A DNA stretch of 64,000 nt from Bacteroidota bacterium (GCA_016713445.1 JADJPB010000001.1:682001-746000); one strand, 5' to 3'; counted from the stretch's first letter, positions 30,497 to 42,165 are shown. The notes: a model not told the origin generated them from the letters alone. A program made the numbers and translations.

Positions 30497-33409
30497 TTAA
30501 TATCCAAAAACCTGATTCAATTCTAATTCAGTCACAGGTCCGAATTTTTCAAATGTTTTTAAATTGATTTTATCCTTTGATCCAATAACAGCGATCCTGT
30601 ATTTTTTTCCTTTGATGTATTTCAAATGAAAAGCTTCTACATCTTTAATCGACATCGATGAGATTTTTTCGTAAGACTCTTTTCTTAAATCATAATTGAT
30701 TCCCATTTTTTGAAGTCCATGATACGATCTTAAAATTTCCATTTTAGTGATTCTGTCGCTAGCAATACCTTGTAACATGCCATCTTTTGCTTGAGAATAG
30801 GACTTTTCTGACACCGGCATTTCCTGTAATAGTTCCATCATCCCGTCCAATGCTTCAGGTAATTTGTCGGCTTGTGTGCCGATATAGGCCATATTTAAAT
30901 AAGAACGATCTAATCGGTTGGGTGTAATATAGCGTGAGCTCACCGAATAGGCTAAAGCTTTGCTTTCTCGCATCGTTTGAAAAACAGGAGACGACATACT
31001 TCCTCCAAAATATCGGCTATACATTTGTATCACGGGCTGTAAATTTTTGTCATAGCTTCCTCCCTTAGATAAGAATTGAACTTCTGCTTGCTTCATATCG
31101 TAATTTACATAATATACGTTTCCATCATCGGTTGACTGCTCGGAGAATTTTTTTCCAGATGTGGTGGCTTGAAGTAATCGTGGCGCTTTGTGGAATTTAT
31201 TTAATAAATCATTAAGTTTTTCAGATTTTAAAGGGCCATAATAATCAATTCGATGAAAATAACCTGTTAAATTTCGCAACATGATTGCTAAGTCCTTACC
31301 TGAAACTTGCTTCAGCTCTTCTTCACTCATTAAATAGGTGGCTGCAGATTCAGCACCATACCTAGCATAAGAAGATACACGTGATAAAATTTCATTTTTA
31401 TTCAGCTTAGCATTCTCTCTTTTTCAAGATATCATTCACTAGATTTTTCAATGCTTCTTCGTCGGCGATTGGACCTGCTAACAAATCTTCCAATAAAAGT
31501 ATAGCGGGAATAAAATTATTACTGATTCCTTCCAGTTGGATGGTGATTTGATCCTCTCCGCATGTCGCAGAAAAAGAACATCCTAACTTGTAAAACTCTT
31601 CTTGTAATTTTGATGCTGATAAGGTAGCTGTTCCTAAATAATCAACATATTGCATAATCAAAGGCCATCGTTTATCGCTTGAACTTCCCATTTCAAATGT
31701 GTAGTTCAATGAAAATAAATTGTTTTCTGAATTTACAACAGAATAAATAGGAATCGAATTTTTTAATTTTGAAGTACTAATAGAAGTTGAATAGTCAATG
31801 AATACAGGAGAAATAGGATTTACTTTATTACTAATAATTTTCTTTAGAAATTCGGATTGCAATTCTCGATTCATTTCTACGGGTGTGATGGCTGGCTTCT
31901 CCACTTTCACCCTGTTCTCATCAACACCATTTCGTTTGTAAACAATGACATAATTTTCTCCATACCAATCGCGAACAAATTGAATAACTTGCTCCTTATT
32001 TATTTTGGAAAGTCGATCCATACGATTAACAACATTTTTATAGGGTACTCCATCTAAAGCAGAATTTAGCATTGCTGACGCTCGATTAAAATTATTCTCA
32101 TACGATTTCTCTTGTTCCAATCTCAAGTTATTTACCACAGCAGGAATCATCCAATCTGGAAAATTTCCTAACTTCAATTCCATTATTTGCTCAAGAATAA
32201 GATCCCGTACTTGTTCTAAAGATTGCCCCTCGCGAGGTCTTCCGCTGAACATATGTACGCTGTAATCTTTCATTATGTCGGTAGAAGATCCAGCACTTAA
32301 TACTTTTTGCTTTGTGTTGAGATTGATATCTAAAAGTCCAGCTTGTCCATTGGATAAAATGTAATCAACAATAGTTAATAAATCAGCGTCTGGGGAGTTT
32401 GCTCCTCTAAATCGAAATCCCATCATTAAACTTTCTGCATCTGGACCTACCACTTCTTTTACAACGGGAACTTTGATTAATTTTTCTTGGGCCACTTTAA
32501 AAGAGGGGAAATCTTTAGGCATCCAGCTTCCGAATTTTTCATTGATGATGCGTATGGCTTCATCCGGATCAAAATCTCCACTCAACGAAATAACCATATT
32601 GTTAGGTACATAATAAGTGTCGAAATATTTTTGAATGGCCACTAATGAAGGACTCTTTAGATGTTCAATGGTTCCAATAGTCGTTTGCGTACCATATTGA
32701 TGATTTTCAAATAAGCTTGCATACAATGATTCATACATTTTGATCCATCTCGATCTAATGAAATATTCTTCTCTTCGTAAACTGCTTCTAATTCTGTATG
32801 GAATAAACGCATTACTAATTTTCTAAATCGCTCTGCCTCTATGGTTAGAAAGTTTTCAAGTTGATTGCTAGGCACATTATTGATGTATACGGTTTGTTCA
32901 TTCGAAGTATAAGCATTGACTTGAGTCACTCCCAACCCTTCCATCATCTTATCAAACTCATTTGGAATGGCATATTTAGACGCTTCATTTGAAACAGAGT
33001 CAATCTGATGATAAATTTTCTTCCGTTGCAAACTGTCTTTCGAAGCACCGTACTGTTCATATAAACTTACGATGGTATCTAGCAATGGCTTTTCTTTAGA
33101 ATAGTCGCTGGTTCCAAATACGTCCGTTCCTTTAAAAAGCAAATGTTCAAGATAATGTGCTAAACCTGTGTGATCAGCAGGGTCTTGTTTTGAGCCTGAT
33201 TTGATACCAATCATCGATTGAAATCGAGGTTCATCCTTATATACTGACAAATATACCGTCAGGCCATTTTCCAAATTGTAGATTATTGCCTTCAGCGGAT
33301 CACCGGGGATGGTATCATAGGGAAGCGATAAAGTTGATTGTTGAGAAAAGGAATTGAATGGGAGAAAACCCAATATCAATATGTAGATCAATTGTTTGAA
33401 ATTCTGCAT
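30497..33409 (-). CDS. M16-family zinc metallopeptidase, two-domain (two indels)
   Basis: Pitrilysin-type protease, about 970 residues, exported (signal peptide LIYILILGFLPFNSFSQ). The inverted zinc motif HYLEHLLFKG (HxxEH) is at about 33140-33170, with the downstream Glu in the EAVYEEKNI region; the second half resembles the inactive M16 half (SRYFGGSMSSPVFQTMRES). Indels near 32738 and 31415; at the latter one A added to an A5 run restores KENAKLNKNEILSRV. Likely peptide degradation in the periplasm. ATG at 33409; promoter box 22 bases upstream. Confidence 0.9.
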
Positions 33410-33431
33410 GATTATTTAATTTTTAGAATGT

Positions 33432-33439
33432 CAAAAGTA
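33432..33439 (-). promoter_or_regulatory. Bacteroidota -7 box of M16 gene
   Basis: TACTTTTG on the minus strand, 22 bases before the ATG. Confidence 0.4.
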
Positions 33440-33548
33440 AAAAAGGATTCGGTTTAATCACCTTAAATTGCGGATTTACCCGAATTATGCTTCAACAGGC
33501 GGAGTTTTACTTTTTTAGGTGACTACTTTTTATCATTTTTGTACATCC

Positions 33549-36019
33549 ATGAATAGGTTTCTTAACTATCTCGCATTCTCTTTATTAGCAATTGTGGCTT
33601 ATCCAGGTTTTACCCAAACCTTAGAAGGGCGGTTTTGGTATTTTGGAAATCAAGCTGGGTTAGATTTTAATTCTAATCCTCCTACCCCCATTACAAATGG
33701 TGCTATGAGTGCTTTTGAAGGATGTGCTACCATTTCAGATGTAAATGGAAATCTTCAGTTTTACACGAATGGAAATATGGTTTGGGATCGAACGCATACT
33801 CCCATGCCTTCTGGAACGGGATTAAATGGAGATGGAGCAGCCACACAAACTGCTATCATTGTTCCCAAACCTTCAACACCAGGGATATATTATATTTTCA
33901 CTGTAGATACAAATGGAGGACCACGTGGACTTTGCTATAGCGAAGTAGATATGAGCTTAAATGGAGGCAATGGTGATGTTAGTGTAAAAAATATTACGAT
34001 TGCAACGCCTGTTACTGAAAAACTAACTGCTGTTCGACATGCAAATGGAATTGATGCATTTGTCATTGTTCATGGCTGGAATAACAATGATTTTTTAACT
34101 TTTCTAATAACATCCACGGGTGTTTCTTTGACACCCATTACATCTGCGGTAGGTACAGTTCATGGAGGAAATTTCACTAATTCACATGGATATTTGAAAG
34201 CAAGTTCTGATGCTCAGAAATTAGCATGTGCTATTCGTGGATTAAAAGTTTGCGAAATTTTTGATTTTAATAATATCACTGGACAAATTTCCAATCCGAT
34301 AAATATCACCTTCACGCCACAAATATATGGCGTAGAATTTTCTCCCGATAGCAAGTATGTTTACGTTGGAACCACAACGAATCCCGGTGAAATTATTCAA
34401 TATGATGTAAAAGCAGGTAACAATGCAGCAGTCATAGCTTCGGGTCAATCCATAGGTACTGTTCCAGGATTTATTGGAGGATTGCAATTGGGGATTAATG
34501 GTAAAATTTATGTTTGTCAATTTCAATCTACCTCTTTAGCTTGCATTGATCAGCCTACCCTATCGGGTGTGGCAGCTGGATTAAATTCCAACTCTTTATT
34601 CCTAGGAGGAAAAATTGCACAATATGGGATGCCTAACTTTTTGCAAAGCTTCTTTATAGTCGCTGATTTCACATATGCAGATACTTGTTCTAGAATGCCA
34701 ACAAATTTTACTACGATCTTTCCTGCTCCCGATTCGGTGAGATGGGATTTTGGTGATCCAGCATCTGGTATCTTTAATGTAAGTAATCAAATTAATCCTC
34801 AACATACTTATAACACTGGCGGTAATTATACGGTTACTGCAGTGGTTTGGTCAGGTCTATTGAGGGATACGGTTCGTTATACGATCCAGATAATTGAAAC
34901 GCCAAATCCTGATTTGGGAAGTGATTTTACGGCTTGTGATGGTGATACCATCGTCTTAGATCCAGGATCTTTCCCAGGATTACCTATTTTGTGGCAGAAC
35001 AATACGTCGACCCCAACCTTTGATGCAACCTCTTCAAATTTGTACTGGGTGCGCATCGATAATCAAGGATGCATTTGGGCTGATACAGTAAATGGAGTAT
35101 TTAATCTTTCTCCAATTGTCGATTTAGGACTCACCATGAATGCATGTGATGGCGACACAGTTGTCCTAGATGCAAGCAATCCTAATGCAACCTTTATCTG
35201 GCAAAATGGAACAACAAATCAAACTTTACCTGTTACCGTTTCCGGACTTTATAGTGTTACTGTTACAGAAAATAACTGCTCAGCCTCAGATGATGTAAAC
35301 GTTATCTTTTCGATTTCTCCAACGGTTTCTTTTGGATCGGATACAACATTATGCAAGGGCTTCCCTCTCTTTCTTGACGCAACCAACCCTAATGCTACTT
35401 ATCTATGGCAAGATGGTTCGGTCGATCAATTTTTTTAGCTGAAGATCCCGGAATTTATACTGTAATAGTAACCATTAATAATTGCACTGCTACTGATACG
35501 ATCATCTTAGATCAGCAAGATCGCCCCGTATTAACCTTTGGAGAAGATTCAATTCTTTGCGCTGGCCAGTCGTTGGTGTTAAGTGCCTATAATTATGGGG
35601 CTACTTACACTTGGCAAGATGGAAGCACAGATTCTACTTACGAACCTCGTGTAACTGGATTATATTATGTAGATGTGGTTAACCAATGTGGAAGCATCAA
35701 CGATTCCATCTTGCTTACTTTTAATATTTGTAACTGCCTAGTGTATGTTCCAAAAGCTTTTACTCCCAATCACGATTCTAAAAATGAAATTTTCAATTAC
35801 AAAGCGAACTGTACCGACTTTAATGCTCGTTTGGATATCTATACTCGATTTGGTCAGCTGATTTTCAGTACTCAAAATCCAGATTTAGGTTGGGATGGAA
35901 CCTTTGACGGAAAAGAAGCCCCAGAAGGGGTTTATACCTACGTTTTGAAATACTCTGGCTACGACAACGGACGATTTTTGGAAGACGTTGTCCGAAGCAC
36001 GTTTTTGCTGTTTCGCTAA
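33549..36019 (+). CDS. T9SS type B (gliding motility-associated C-terminal) secreted protein (one indel)
   Basis: Surface or secreted protein of about 823 residues. Signal peptide from ATG at 33549 (NYLAFSLLAIVAYPGFTQ), an N-terminal beta-propeller-like half (FWYFGNQAGLDFN, VEFSPDSKYVYVGTTTN), a PKD-like domain (WDFGDPASGIF, HTYNTGGNYTVTAVV), three to four Ig-like repeats each with DGDTIVLD and LWQ/IWQ motifs, and the CHU_C sorting domain (VYVPKAFTPNHDSKNEIF, EGVYTYVLKYSG). One T missing from the run at 35430-35436 causes the break (QFFLAEDPGIYTV when repaired). Ligand unknown. Confidence 0.9.
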
Positions 36020-36113
36020 TTCAACTACAATTGTTAGAAAAAGATCTACCATTCAATCGCAGAGTTTGCGACCAACATCCAACATCCAATATCTAAAACT
36101 GTTAATAAATTAA

Positions 36114-36155
36114 CTCTTCTCTACTCATCTCATTGGAGAAGAGCTTTTATTTTTA
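36114..36155 (+). terminator. Terminator of the T9SS gene
   Basis: Stem CTCTTCTC / GAGAAGAG, 14-base loop, then CTTTTATTTTT. Confidence 0.65.
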
Positions 36156-36179
36156 GTAGTAATAGCAAAGTGAGAAAGT

Positions 36180-36187
36180 TATCTTTG
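36180..36187 (+). promoter_or_regulatory. Bacteroidota -7 box of MBL-fold hydrolase gene
   Basis: TATCTTTG, 51 bases before the ATG at 36239. Confidence 0.4.
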
Positions 36188-36238
36188 CAAGAATGCCAAA
36201 ATTAGGCTTCAAATCATTCGAAAAAATTAAAGTTTAAT

Positions 36239-36918
36239 ATGATTATCACGTACTTAGGACATTCTTGTTTTACCCTTGAGGTAGATAATAAGGTTCTTCT
36301 ATTTGATCCCTTCATTTCATCCAACGATTTGGCTACTTCAATAGATATAAAGAAGTTAATGCCAAATTATATCTTGATTTCTCATGGACACGAGGACCAT
36401 ATTTCGGACGCTGTTTCCATAGCAAAACAGAGTGGCGCTATGGTTATAAGTAATTGGGAAATTATAGATTGGCTTAAAAATCAGGAGTTGAGAATGCTCA
36501 TCCCATGAATATCGGCGGACATTGGATGTTTGATTTTGGAAAGGTAAAATGCGTGAATGCGGTCCACAGTTCTTCACTTCCAGACGGATCCTATGGCGGA
36601 AATCCAATGGGGTTTTTGTTAGAAACAAAAGATGGAAACATATATTATGCTGGGGATACTGCGTTAACTTTAGACATGAAATTAATTGGTGATTACAAAA
36701 AGATTGATCTTGCCTTCTTGCCAATCGGAAATAACTTTACCATGGGTATTGACAATGCTGTTATTGCCAGTGATTTTATTCATTGTGATAAAATTATTGG
36801 GATGCATTACGATACATTCGGGTATATAAAAATTGATCATGACGAAGCATTTGGGAAGTTTGCTGCGGCCGGAAAAGAACTTCTGTTATTAAAAATCGGA
36901 AAAAGTATTACATTATAA
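36239..36918 (+). CDS. UPF0173-like metal-dependent hydrolase, metallo-beta-lactamase fold (one indel)
   Basis: Cytoplasmic hydrolase of about 226 residues. Starts MIITYLGHSCFTLEV, the family beginning; metal motif HGHEDH at about 36385-36405; later VHSSSLPDG, YYAGDTALT and GMHYDTFG supply the remaining ligands. One G missing at 36484-36485 breaks the frame (GVENAHPMNIGGH when repaired). Substrate unknown. Confidence 0.88.
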
Positions 36919-36956
36919 TTCAACATTTTATATAATTCAACGAAAGACCTACTTCA

Positions 36957-37793
36957 ATGGCAAAAATCATAGCAATAGCGAATCAAAAAGGCGGTGTAGG
37001 TAAAACCACCACAGCAATAAATCTAGCGGCCAGTTTGGCTGTTCTTGAATATCGCACCCTTTTGGTGGATGCAGATCCACAAGCCAATGCCACTTCCGGT
37101 GTAGGCTTTGATCCACGTACTGTCAAGACTTCCATCTACGAATGTATCATCAACGATGTGAATCCAAAGGATATCATTTTAGAAACAAAGACTCCTCACC
37201 TTTATCTCCTCCCTTCGCATATAGATTTAGTAGGCGCTGAAATCGAAATGATTCAAATGCCCAATCGCGAACGAATGATGAAGCAAGTGTTGGAAACTGT
37301 TTCGGCTGATTTTGATTTTATCATTATCGATTGTTCACCTTCACTCGGATTAATTACTATCAATGCTCTAACGGGAGCCGATTCTGTGATTATTCCTGTA
37401 CAATGTGAGTATTTCGCTTTGGAAGGTTTAGGAAAGCTTCTGAATACCATCAAAATTGTGCAAAGTAGATTGAACCCCGAATTGGCCATTGAAGGAATTT
37501 TATTGACGATGTATGATATGCGCCTTCGATTGAGCAATCAAGTGGTCGAAGAAGTAAAGACGCATTTCCAGGATATCGTTTTTGATACCATTATTCAACG
37601 CAATACTAAATTAGGAGAAGCACCAAGTTTCGGTGAAAGCATTATCATGCACGATGCAGCCAGTAAAGGAGCAATCAATTATTTGAACTTAGCTCGCGAA
37701 ATTTTGCAGAAAAATAATATGACTCGTATGTCGGCAGAAGAAAAAGTGCTGAACGATAAAGTAATGGATAAGTTAAAAATATCAGAGAATTAA
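36957..37793 (+). CDS. parA: Chromosome-partitioning ATPase ParA/Soj
   Basis: Walker-type ATPase that segregates the origin region together with ParB. 278 residues, intact. Deviant Walker A KGGVGKTTTAINLAASLA (from residue 10), DADPQANAT, IIDCSPSLGLIT, and the switch PVQCEYFALEGL. Followed 21 bases later by parB. The pair being chromosomal-type suggests the region may be near the origin; no parS was recognised in the window. Confidence 0.96.
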   Translation: MAKIIAIANQKGGVGKTTTAINLAASLAVLEYRTLLVDADPQANATSGVGFDPRTVKTSIYECIINDVNPKDIILETKTPHLYLLPSHIDLVGAEIEMIQMPNRERMMKQVLETVSADFDFIIIDCSPSLGLITINALTGADSVIIPVQCEYFALEGLGKLLNTIKIVQSRLNPELAIEGILLTMYDMRLRLSNQVVEEVKTHFQDIVFDTIIQRNTKLGEAPSFGESIIMHDAASKGAINYLNLAREILQKNNMTRMSAEEKVLNDKVMDKLKISEN

Positions 37794-37814
37794 TTTTTGA
37801 TCAAGGAATAAATT

Positions 37815-38732
37815 ATGTCAACGAAAAAATCAGCCTTGGGAAAAGGGTTAAGTGCCTTACTCGAAGGAAATATTACCACGGATCAAGAATCCGTAGAAAT
37901 TGGTCAGTCAATAGGAGATGCATCTCAACCGAAACAAAGTCCAGGGGGCGTTTCATTAATTCCACTTATACAAATTGAAGCCAACCCCTTTCAACCTCGT
38001 ACGGAGTTTGATGAGTCGGCACTAAAAGAATTGGCGGAATCGATCCAAACTCAAGGCATCATTCAACCCATTACGGTGCGTCGCATGAGTCACGATCGTT
38101 ATCAAATCATCAGTGGTGAGCGTCGTTATAAGGCTTCTCGATTAGCTGGACTTACCTCAATTCCTGCTTATGTCCGTACAGCCAACGATCAATCTATGTT
38201 GGAGATGGCATTGGTGGAAAATATTCAACGTGAGAATCTAAATGCGCTGGAAATCGCAATTAGCTATCAGCGTCTCATCGAAGAATGTAGTTTAACACAA
38301 GAGGCATTGGGCGAGCGTGTAGGTAAAGAAAGATCTACGGTGACTAACTATTTGCGCTTATTAAAACTTCCCCCTCAGGTGCAGTTTGCAATCCGTGATG
38401 GCCGAATTACCATGGGTCATGCCAGAGCTATTTTGGGAGTTGATGATATCGGAATGCAATTGAAAATTTTCAATGATATCATTGAAAATGATCTCTCAGT
38501 TCGAAAAGTGGAAGATTTAGTGCGCCAAAGTTCTCCGAAGAAAAAGGGAAAGGACAAAAAAGGAAATGCTTCTTGGGCGGTAGAAGTAAGAAACCTGGAA
38601 GATCGATTAGAACATCGCTTTGAAACAAAAATTGCAATTAAACATAAAGACAATGGTAGCGGTCAAATCATCTTCAACTATTTTAGCAATGATGATCTAA
38701 ACCGTTTGATGGATTTATTGGATTTTGATTAA
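37815..38732 (+). CDS. parB: ParB partition protein (CTPase, parS-binding)
   Basis: 305 residues, intact. N-terminal MSTKKSALGKGLSALLEG, then IEANPFQPRTEFDE, the CTP-binding GERRYKASRLAGL, LVENIQRENLNALE, and a helix-turn-helix (TQEALGERVGKERSTVTNYLRLL), with a C-terminal dimerisation part. Same operon as parA. Its end is 20 bases before the DUF5683 gene, the usual Bacteroidota order. Confidence 0.96.
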   Translation: MSTKKSALGKGLSALLEGNITTDQESVEIGQSIGDASQPKQSPGGVSLIPLIQIEANPFQPRTEFDESALKELAESIQTQGIIQPITVRRMSHDRYQIISGERRYKASRLAGLTSIPAYVRTANDQSMLEMALVENIQRENLNALEIAISYQRLIEECSLTQEALGERVGKERSTVTNYLRLLKLPPQVQFAIRDGRITMGHARAILGVDDIGMQLKIFNDIIENDLSVRKVEDLVRQSSPKKKGKDKKGNASWAVEVRNLEDRLEHRFETKIAIKHKDNGSGQIIFNYFSNDDLNRLMDLLDFD

Positions 38733-38751
38733 TACTTCAAGTACATATTTA

Positions 38752-39423
38752 ATGAAAACATTTCCCCTCCAATTCCATGTTAGAGGGGTTTTGTTATTGA
38801 TGCTATCTCTCCTATTTTCAAATGTGACGGTGGCGCAAGATACTTTGGTAAAATCCATCTTGCCCGATACCCTCATCGTAAAAGGTGAAAATTCTTCTCC
38901 TGATACGATTCCATTTCGAACCGATACCGTCCTTGTTCAAACTCAAACTCCTCTTCAATTTGTCGATTCGCCCAAAGTACATTCGGTGCGAAAAGCAACT
39001 TTATTATCAACCTATTTGCCGGGTGCCGGACAAGTTTACAATAGGAAATCATGGAAAGTACCTATCATTTACGCCGCTTTTGCTGGGATGGGATATCTCA
39101 TCAAATTCAACCACGATAACTTCAAGAAGTTTGATAAAGCTCTAGTCACGCGTTACGACAATGACCCCAATACGGTGGATGCTTACGCGACCATTTATTC
39201 GGAAGATAATCTGAGATCCCTGAGTGATTTTTATCGAAGAAACCGCGACCTTTCAGTAATTGGACTCACGCTCATTTATGTATTGAATATTGTAGATGCG
39301 CATGTGGATGCTCATTTATTCAACTTCAATGTCGATGATGATCTAAGCTTGAGAGTAAATCCAACATTTGAGATGGGCCCCTACTTCTCAAGTGCCGGAC
39401 TTTCACTTTCTTTGCACTTCTAA
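38752..39423 (+). CDS. DUF5683 membrane protein
   Basis: Exported/membrane protein of 223 residues, intact. ATG at 38752 gives a signal peptide (GVLLLMLSLLFSNVTVAQ). After an acidic linker the DUF5683 block appears: RKATLLSTYLPGAGQVYNRKSWKVP, partly seen as STYLPGAGQVYN and KVPIIYAAFAGMGYLI, then DFYRRNRDLSVIGLTLIYVLNIVDAHVDAHL. Members sit between parB and dapB throughout the phylum; function unknown, perhaps envelope-linked. Confidence 0.9.
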   Translation: MKTFPLQFHVRGVLLLMLSLLFSNVTVAQDTLVKSILPDTLIVKGENSSPDTIPFRTDTVLVQTQTPLQFVDSPKVHSVRKATLLSTYLPGAGQVYNRKSWKVPIIYAAFAGMGYLIKFNHDNFKKFDKALVTRYDNDPNTVDAYATIYSEDNLRSLSDFYRRNRDLSVIGLTLIYVLNIVDAHVDAHLFNFNVDDDLSLRVNPTFEMGPYFSSAGLSLSLHF

Positions 39424-39432
39424 AGATTGAAT

Positions 39433-40167
39433 ATGAAAATCGCAATGATTGGTACCGGGAAGATGGGCATGGCTGCTGCGGCGGCGGCACGGCTGGCTGG
39501 GCATGAAATTGTTTTTGAAATCAATCACCTCAACCGAGCAGATTTTTCAATTGAAGATTTAAAAAAGGCAGATATCGCCATTGAATTCACACAGCCTGAT
39601 GCAGCGGTCGAAAATTTATATTGGTGTTTAGAAGCAGGTATTCCTGTAGTTTCCGGAACAACTGGCTGGCACAAACAATATGATGAGGTTCGTGAACGAT
39701 TTGTGAAGTCTAAAGGAAGTTTATTAACGGCCACCAACTTTAGCGTTGGAGTAAACATTATGTTTGAGCTCAGTAAACAACTTGCATCGTGGATGAAAGA
39801 GCATCCACAGTACCATCCTTCCATGCAAGAAACGCATCATACCCGCAAGCTGGATAAACCCAGCGGCACAGCGGTTACTTTAGCACAGGATCTGTTAAAA
39901 GTCCATAATGCGTATCAAAACTGGGAGTTGATAGAAAGCAACCAAAAGCATGAAAAAAACGTATTACCCGTTCATGCGATTAGAGAGAATGAAGTGATAG
40001 GAATTCATGAAATAATCTGGGAATCTTCCATCGATAAAATCACCATCGCCCATGAAGCATTCAACCGAGAGGGATTTGCACAAGGAGCTGTTCTTGCCAC
40101 GGAATGGTTGAGAGGTAAAATTGGGGTTTTCGGTATGTCGGATGTACTCTTTGGAAAGATAAAATAA
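39433..40167 (+). CDS. dapB: 4-hydroxy-tetrahydrodipicolinate reductase
   Basis: NAD(P)H reductase of the lysine/diaminopimelate pathway. ATG at 39433 (a TTG two codons upstream is less likely). 244 residues, intact. Rossmann MKIAMIGTGKMGMAA, EFTQPDA, SGTTGWH, TNFSVGVNI and the substrate loop ETHHTRKLDKPSGTA. dapF is also in the window (62.5 kb), so two DAP steps are present. Likely co-transcribed with DUF5683 and lepB. Confidence 0.96.
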   Translation: MKIAMIGTGKMGMAAAAAARLAGHEIVFEINHLNRADFSIEDLKKADIAIEFTQPDAAVENLYWCLEAGIPVVSGTTGWHKQYDEVRERFVKSKGSLLTATNFSVGVNIMFELSKQLASWMKEHPQYHPSMQETHHTRKLDKPSGTAVTLAQDLLKVHNAYQNWELIESNQKHEKNVLPVHAIRENEVIGIHEIIWESSIDKITIAHEAFNREGFAQGAVLATEWLRGKIGVFGMSDVLFGKIK

Positions 40168-40225
40168 ATATAAGTGTCTCTAAATAAATTGATTTTTTAA
40201 TTTCGTCAATTACAAAGTATAAAAT

Positions 40226-41319
40226 ATGAATTGGAAATTTTGGCAAAGTAGCGGTAGAAAAAGTAAATCGAGAGAATGGTTGGATGCCATTCTTTTTGCT
40301 GTTATCGCTGCAACGATTATTCGAACGTTTTTCATTGAAGCATTCACCATCCCTACTCCTTCGATGGAAAAAACCTTGATGGTGGGTGATTTCTTATTTG
40401 TGAGTAAAGTAAACTACGGAGCTCGTACGCCGATGACTCCTCTTTCTATTCCTTTCATGCACCAGGAGATTCCTATTATCGGTGGCAAATCGTACTCTGA
40501 AGCTTGGAAACTTCCTTACTATCGATTACCTGGCTTTGCAGATGTGAAGAACAATGATATTGTGGTATTCAATTATCCGATGGAAGACGATCGACCCATC
40601 GACAAGCAAACCCATTATATCAAAAGATGTGTTGGTATTGGTGGCGATACATTGCAAGTAAAAAACCGTGTTGTATACATCAACGGAAAAAAGGCGATGC
40701 AGCCCCGAAAGAGTCAATACATCTACGATATTCAAACTACGGGAAGTGGTTTGAGTGAGCGAGTGTTGAAGAAAAATGATATTACCGATGGTGGACCTGC
40801 TTACCAAATTGGCGATTATCGGTATTGTCTAACTCAGAAGCCGCTGCTAATTTAAAAGCATTGCCAAATGTGAGTAACATGCAAGTGATGACGATGCCGG
40901 ACGGACAATATGAGGATTATATTTATCCATTCGATCCGCAGTTAAAATGGAATATGGATAATTACGGCCCTATTTATATTCCTAAAAAAGGAGCGACAAT
41001 TACACTTACCTCGAATAACATCAATATTTACAAACGTGTTATTACAACTTACGAAGGACATCAACTAGAAATTGAAGGAACAACATATAAAATTGACGGA
41101 AAAGTTACCACTAGCTATACATTCCAACAAGATTATTTTTTCATGATGGGCGACAACCGCCATAATTCGGCCGATTCACGCTACTGGGGATTTGTTCCCG
41201 AAGATCATATTGTAGGGAAAGCCGTATTTATTTGGATGTCGTGGGATACAAATGGATCTTTCTTCTCTAAAATTCGTTGGAGTCGTTTGATGAATTTGAT
41301 ACATTACAACAATGACTAA
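40226..41319 (+). CDS. lepB: Signal peptidase I (one indel)
   Basis: Membrane serine protease that removes Sec signal peptides. About 364 residues. One N-terminal helix (ILFAVIAATIIRTFFIEAF), catalytic Ser in IPTPSMEKTLMVGD, catalytic Lys in YIKRCVGIGGD, a long insert typical of Bacteroidota, and box E GDNRHNSADSRYWGFV near the end. The frame changes near 40828 (second part LSNSEAAANLKALPN). Since the enzyme is essential, the break is probably a sequence error. Confidence 0.93.
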
Positions 41320-41394
41320 TACTGCATTGATCGTGTTATCTTCTCGGTAACATTTCATCGAGGTATTACAATTTATGTTGTCCGTGTAATGTAC

Positions 41395-41922
41395 ATGTCA
41401 GGGTTTAAGAGCGTTCTCATTTCTTCTCATTATTTACCCTTGCGTGAATACATGTCTTTATTATTGACGGCAGATTTGATTTATGTTGATGAAAATGAAG
41501 TTTGGCAAAAGCAAACTTTACGAAACAGAACTTATCTTTTGGGAGCGAATGGAGTGCAATCGTTATCCATTCCTGTAGAGCATACGGGTGGTGTAAAAAC
41601 TGCTATTAAGGACATTAAAATTAGTTACCAGCAACCCTGGACCAGAGTGCATCAAGGAGCTATTTTTTCGGCGTATAATACTTCTGCTTTCTTTAATTAT
41701 TTTAAAGATGATTTGTTTGCCATTTATGATGAACAACCCACGCACCTACTCGATTTCAATCAAAATATTTTGCAATTTTTATTGAAGAAATTAAAGTTCA
41801 AAGGTCGTATGGAAGTATACGCGAATCAAGAAGTAGATGCAGATTTTCGTCAACTTGATTCTTTAAAATTGATTCAAGAAAAAAATATTGTTTTAGAAAA
41901 ATATAATCAAGTCTATTTTTAA
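41395..41922 (+). CDS. WbqC-family protein, C-terminus missing
   Basis: Family of unknown enzymatic role, often in polysaccharide loci. ATG at 41395 (another two codons upstream). Recognised by SSHYLPLREYMSLLLTAD, YLLGANGVQSLSIPV, IKISYQQPWTRVHQGAI and SAYNTSAFFNYF. Stops at 41922 after KYNQVYF; homologs normally continue about 25-35 residues with FxPNLSxxDLLFNxGP. None of the frames after 41910 contains this; a repeat starts right after the stop. Conserved position after lepB. Confidence 0.85.
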   Translation: MSGFKSVLISSHYLPLREYMSLLLTADLIYVDENEVWQKQTLRNRTYLLGANGVQSLSIPVEHTGGVKTAIKDIKISYQQPWTRVHQGAIFSAYNTSAFFNYFKDDLFAIYDEQPTHLLDFNQNILQFLLKKLKFKGRMEVYANQEVDADFRQLDSLKLIQEKNIVLEKYNQVYF

Positions 41923-41929
41923 CACTAGA

Positions 41930-42035
41930 GCCACGAAGTTCACTAAGTGCACTAGAGTTTTATTCCTTCGTGCACTTTTGTGAACTCAAGTGACCTCTTG
42001 TGCCCTCTAGTGCCTGCCTGCCGGCAGGCAGGTTG
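41930..42035. repeat. CACTAAG/CTAGTGC repeat block with 20-bp palindrome
   Basis: About 100 bases of near-self-complementary text: gccacgaagttcactaagtg, ccttcgtgcacttttgtg, aactcaagtgacctcttgtg, ccctctagtgc, ending in CCTGCCTGCCGGCAGGCAGG (42013-42032, perfect palindrome). Lies immediately after the truncated WbqC gene. Confidence 0.6.
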
Positions 42036-42105
42036 AAAAAGCCATTTTAAATATATTACCATCAATAATCTGAGGACTAAAATCTAATATTATCTCGATT
42101 TTGCT

Positions 42106-42113
42106 TAGATTTG
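42106..42113 (+). promoter_or_regulatory. Bacteroidota -7 box of aldolase gene
   Basis: TAGATTTG, 52 bases before the ATG. Confidence 0.4.
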
Positions 42114-42165
42114 TACTTCTTAAAATAGGGTAAATTAGCCATAATACGCTCAAAAACAATTTAAT

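Noticed and set aside
36957..38732. parS site beside parAB
   Set aside because: No GTTTCACGTGAAAC-like palindrome was found by eye in the window.
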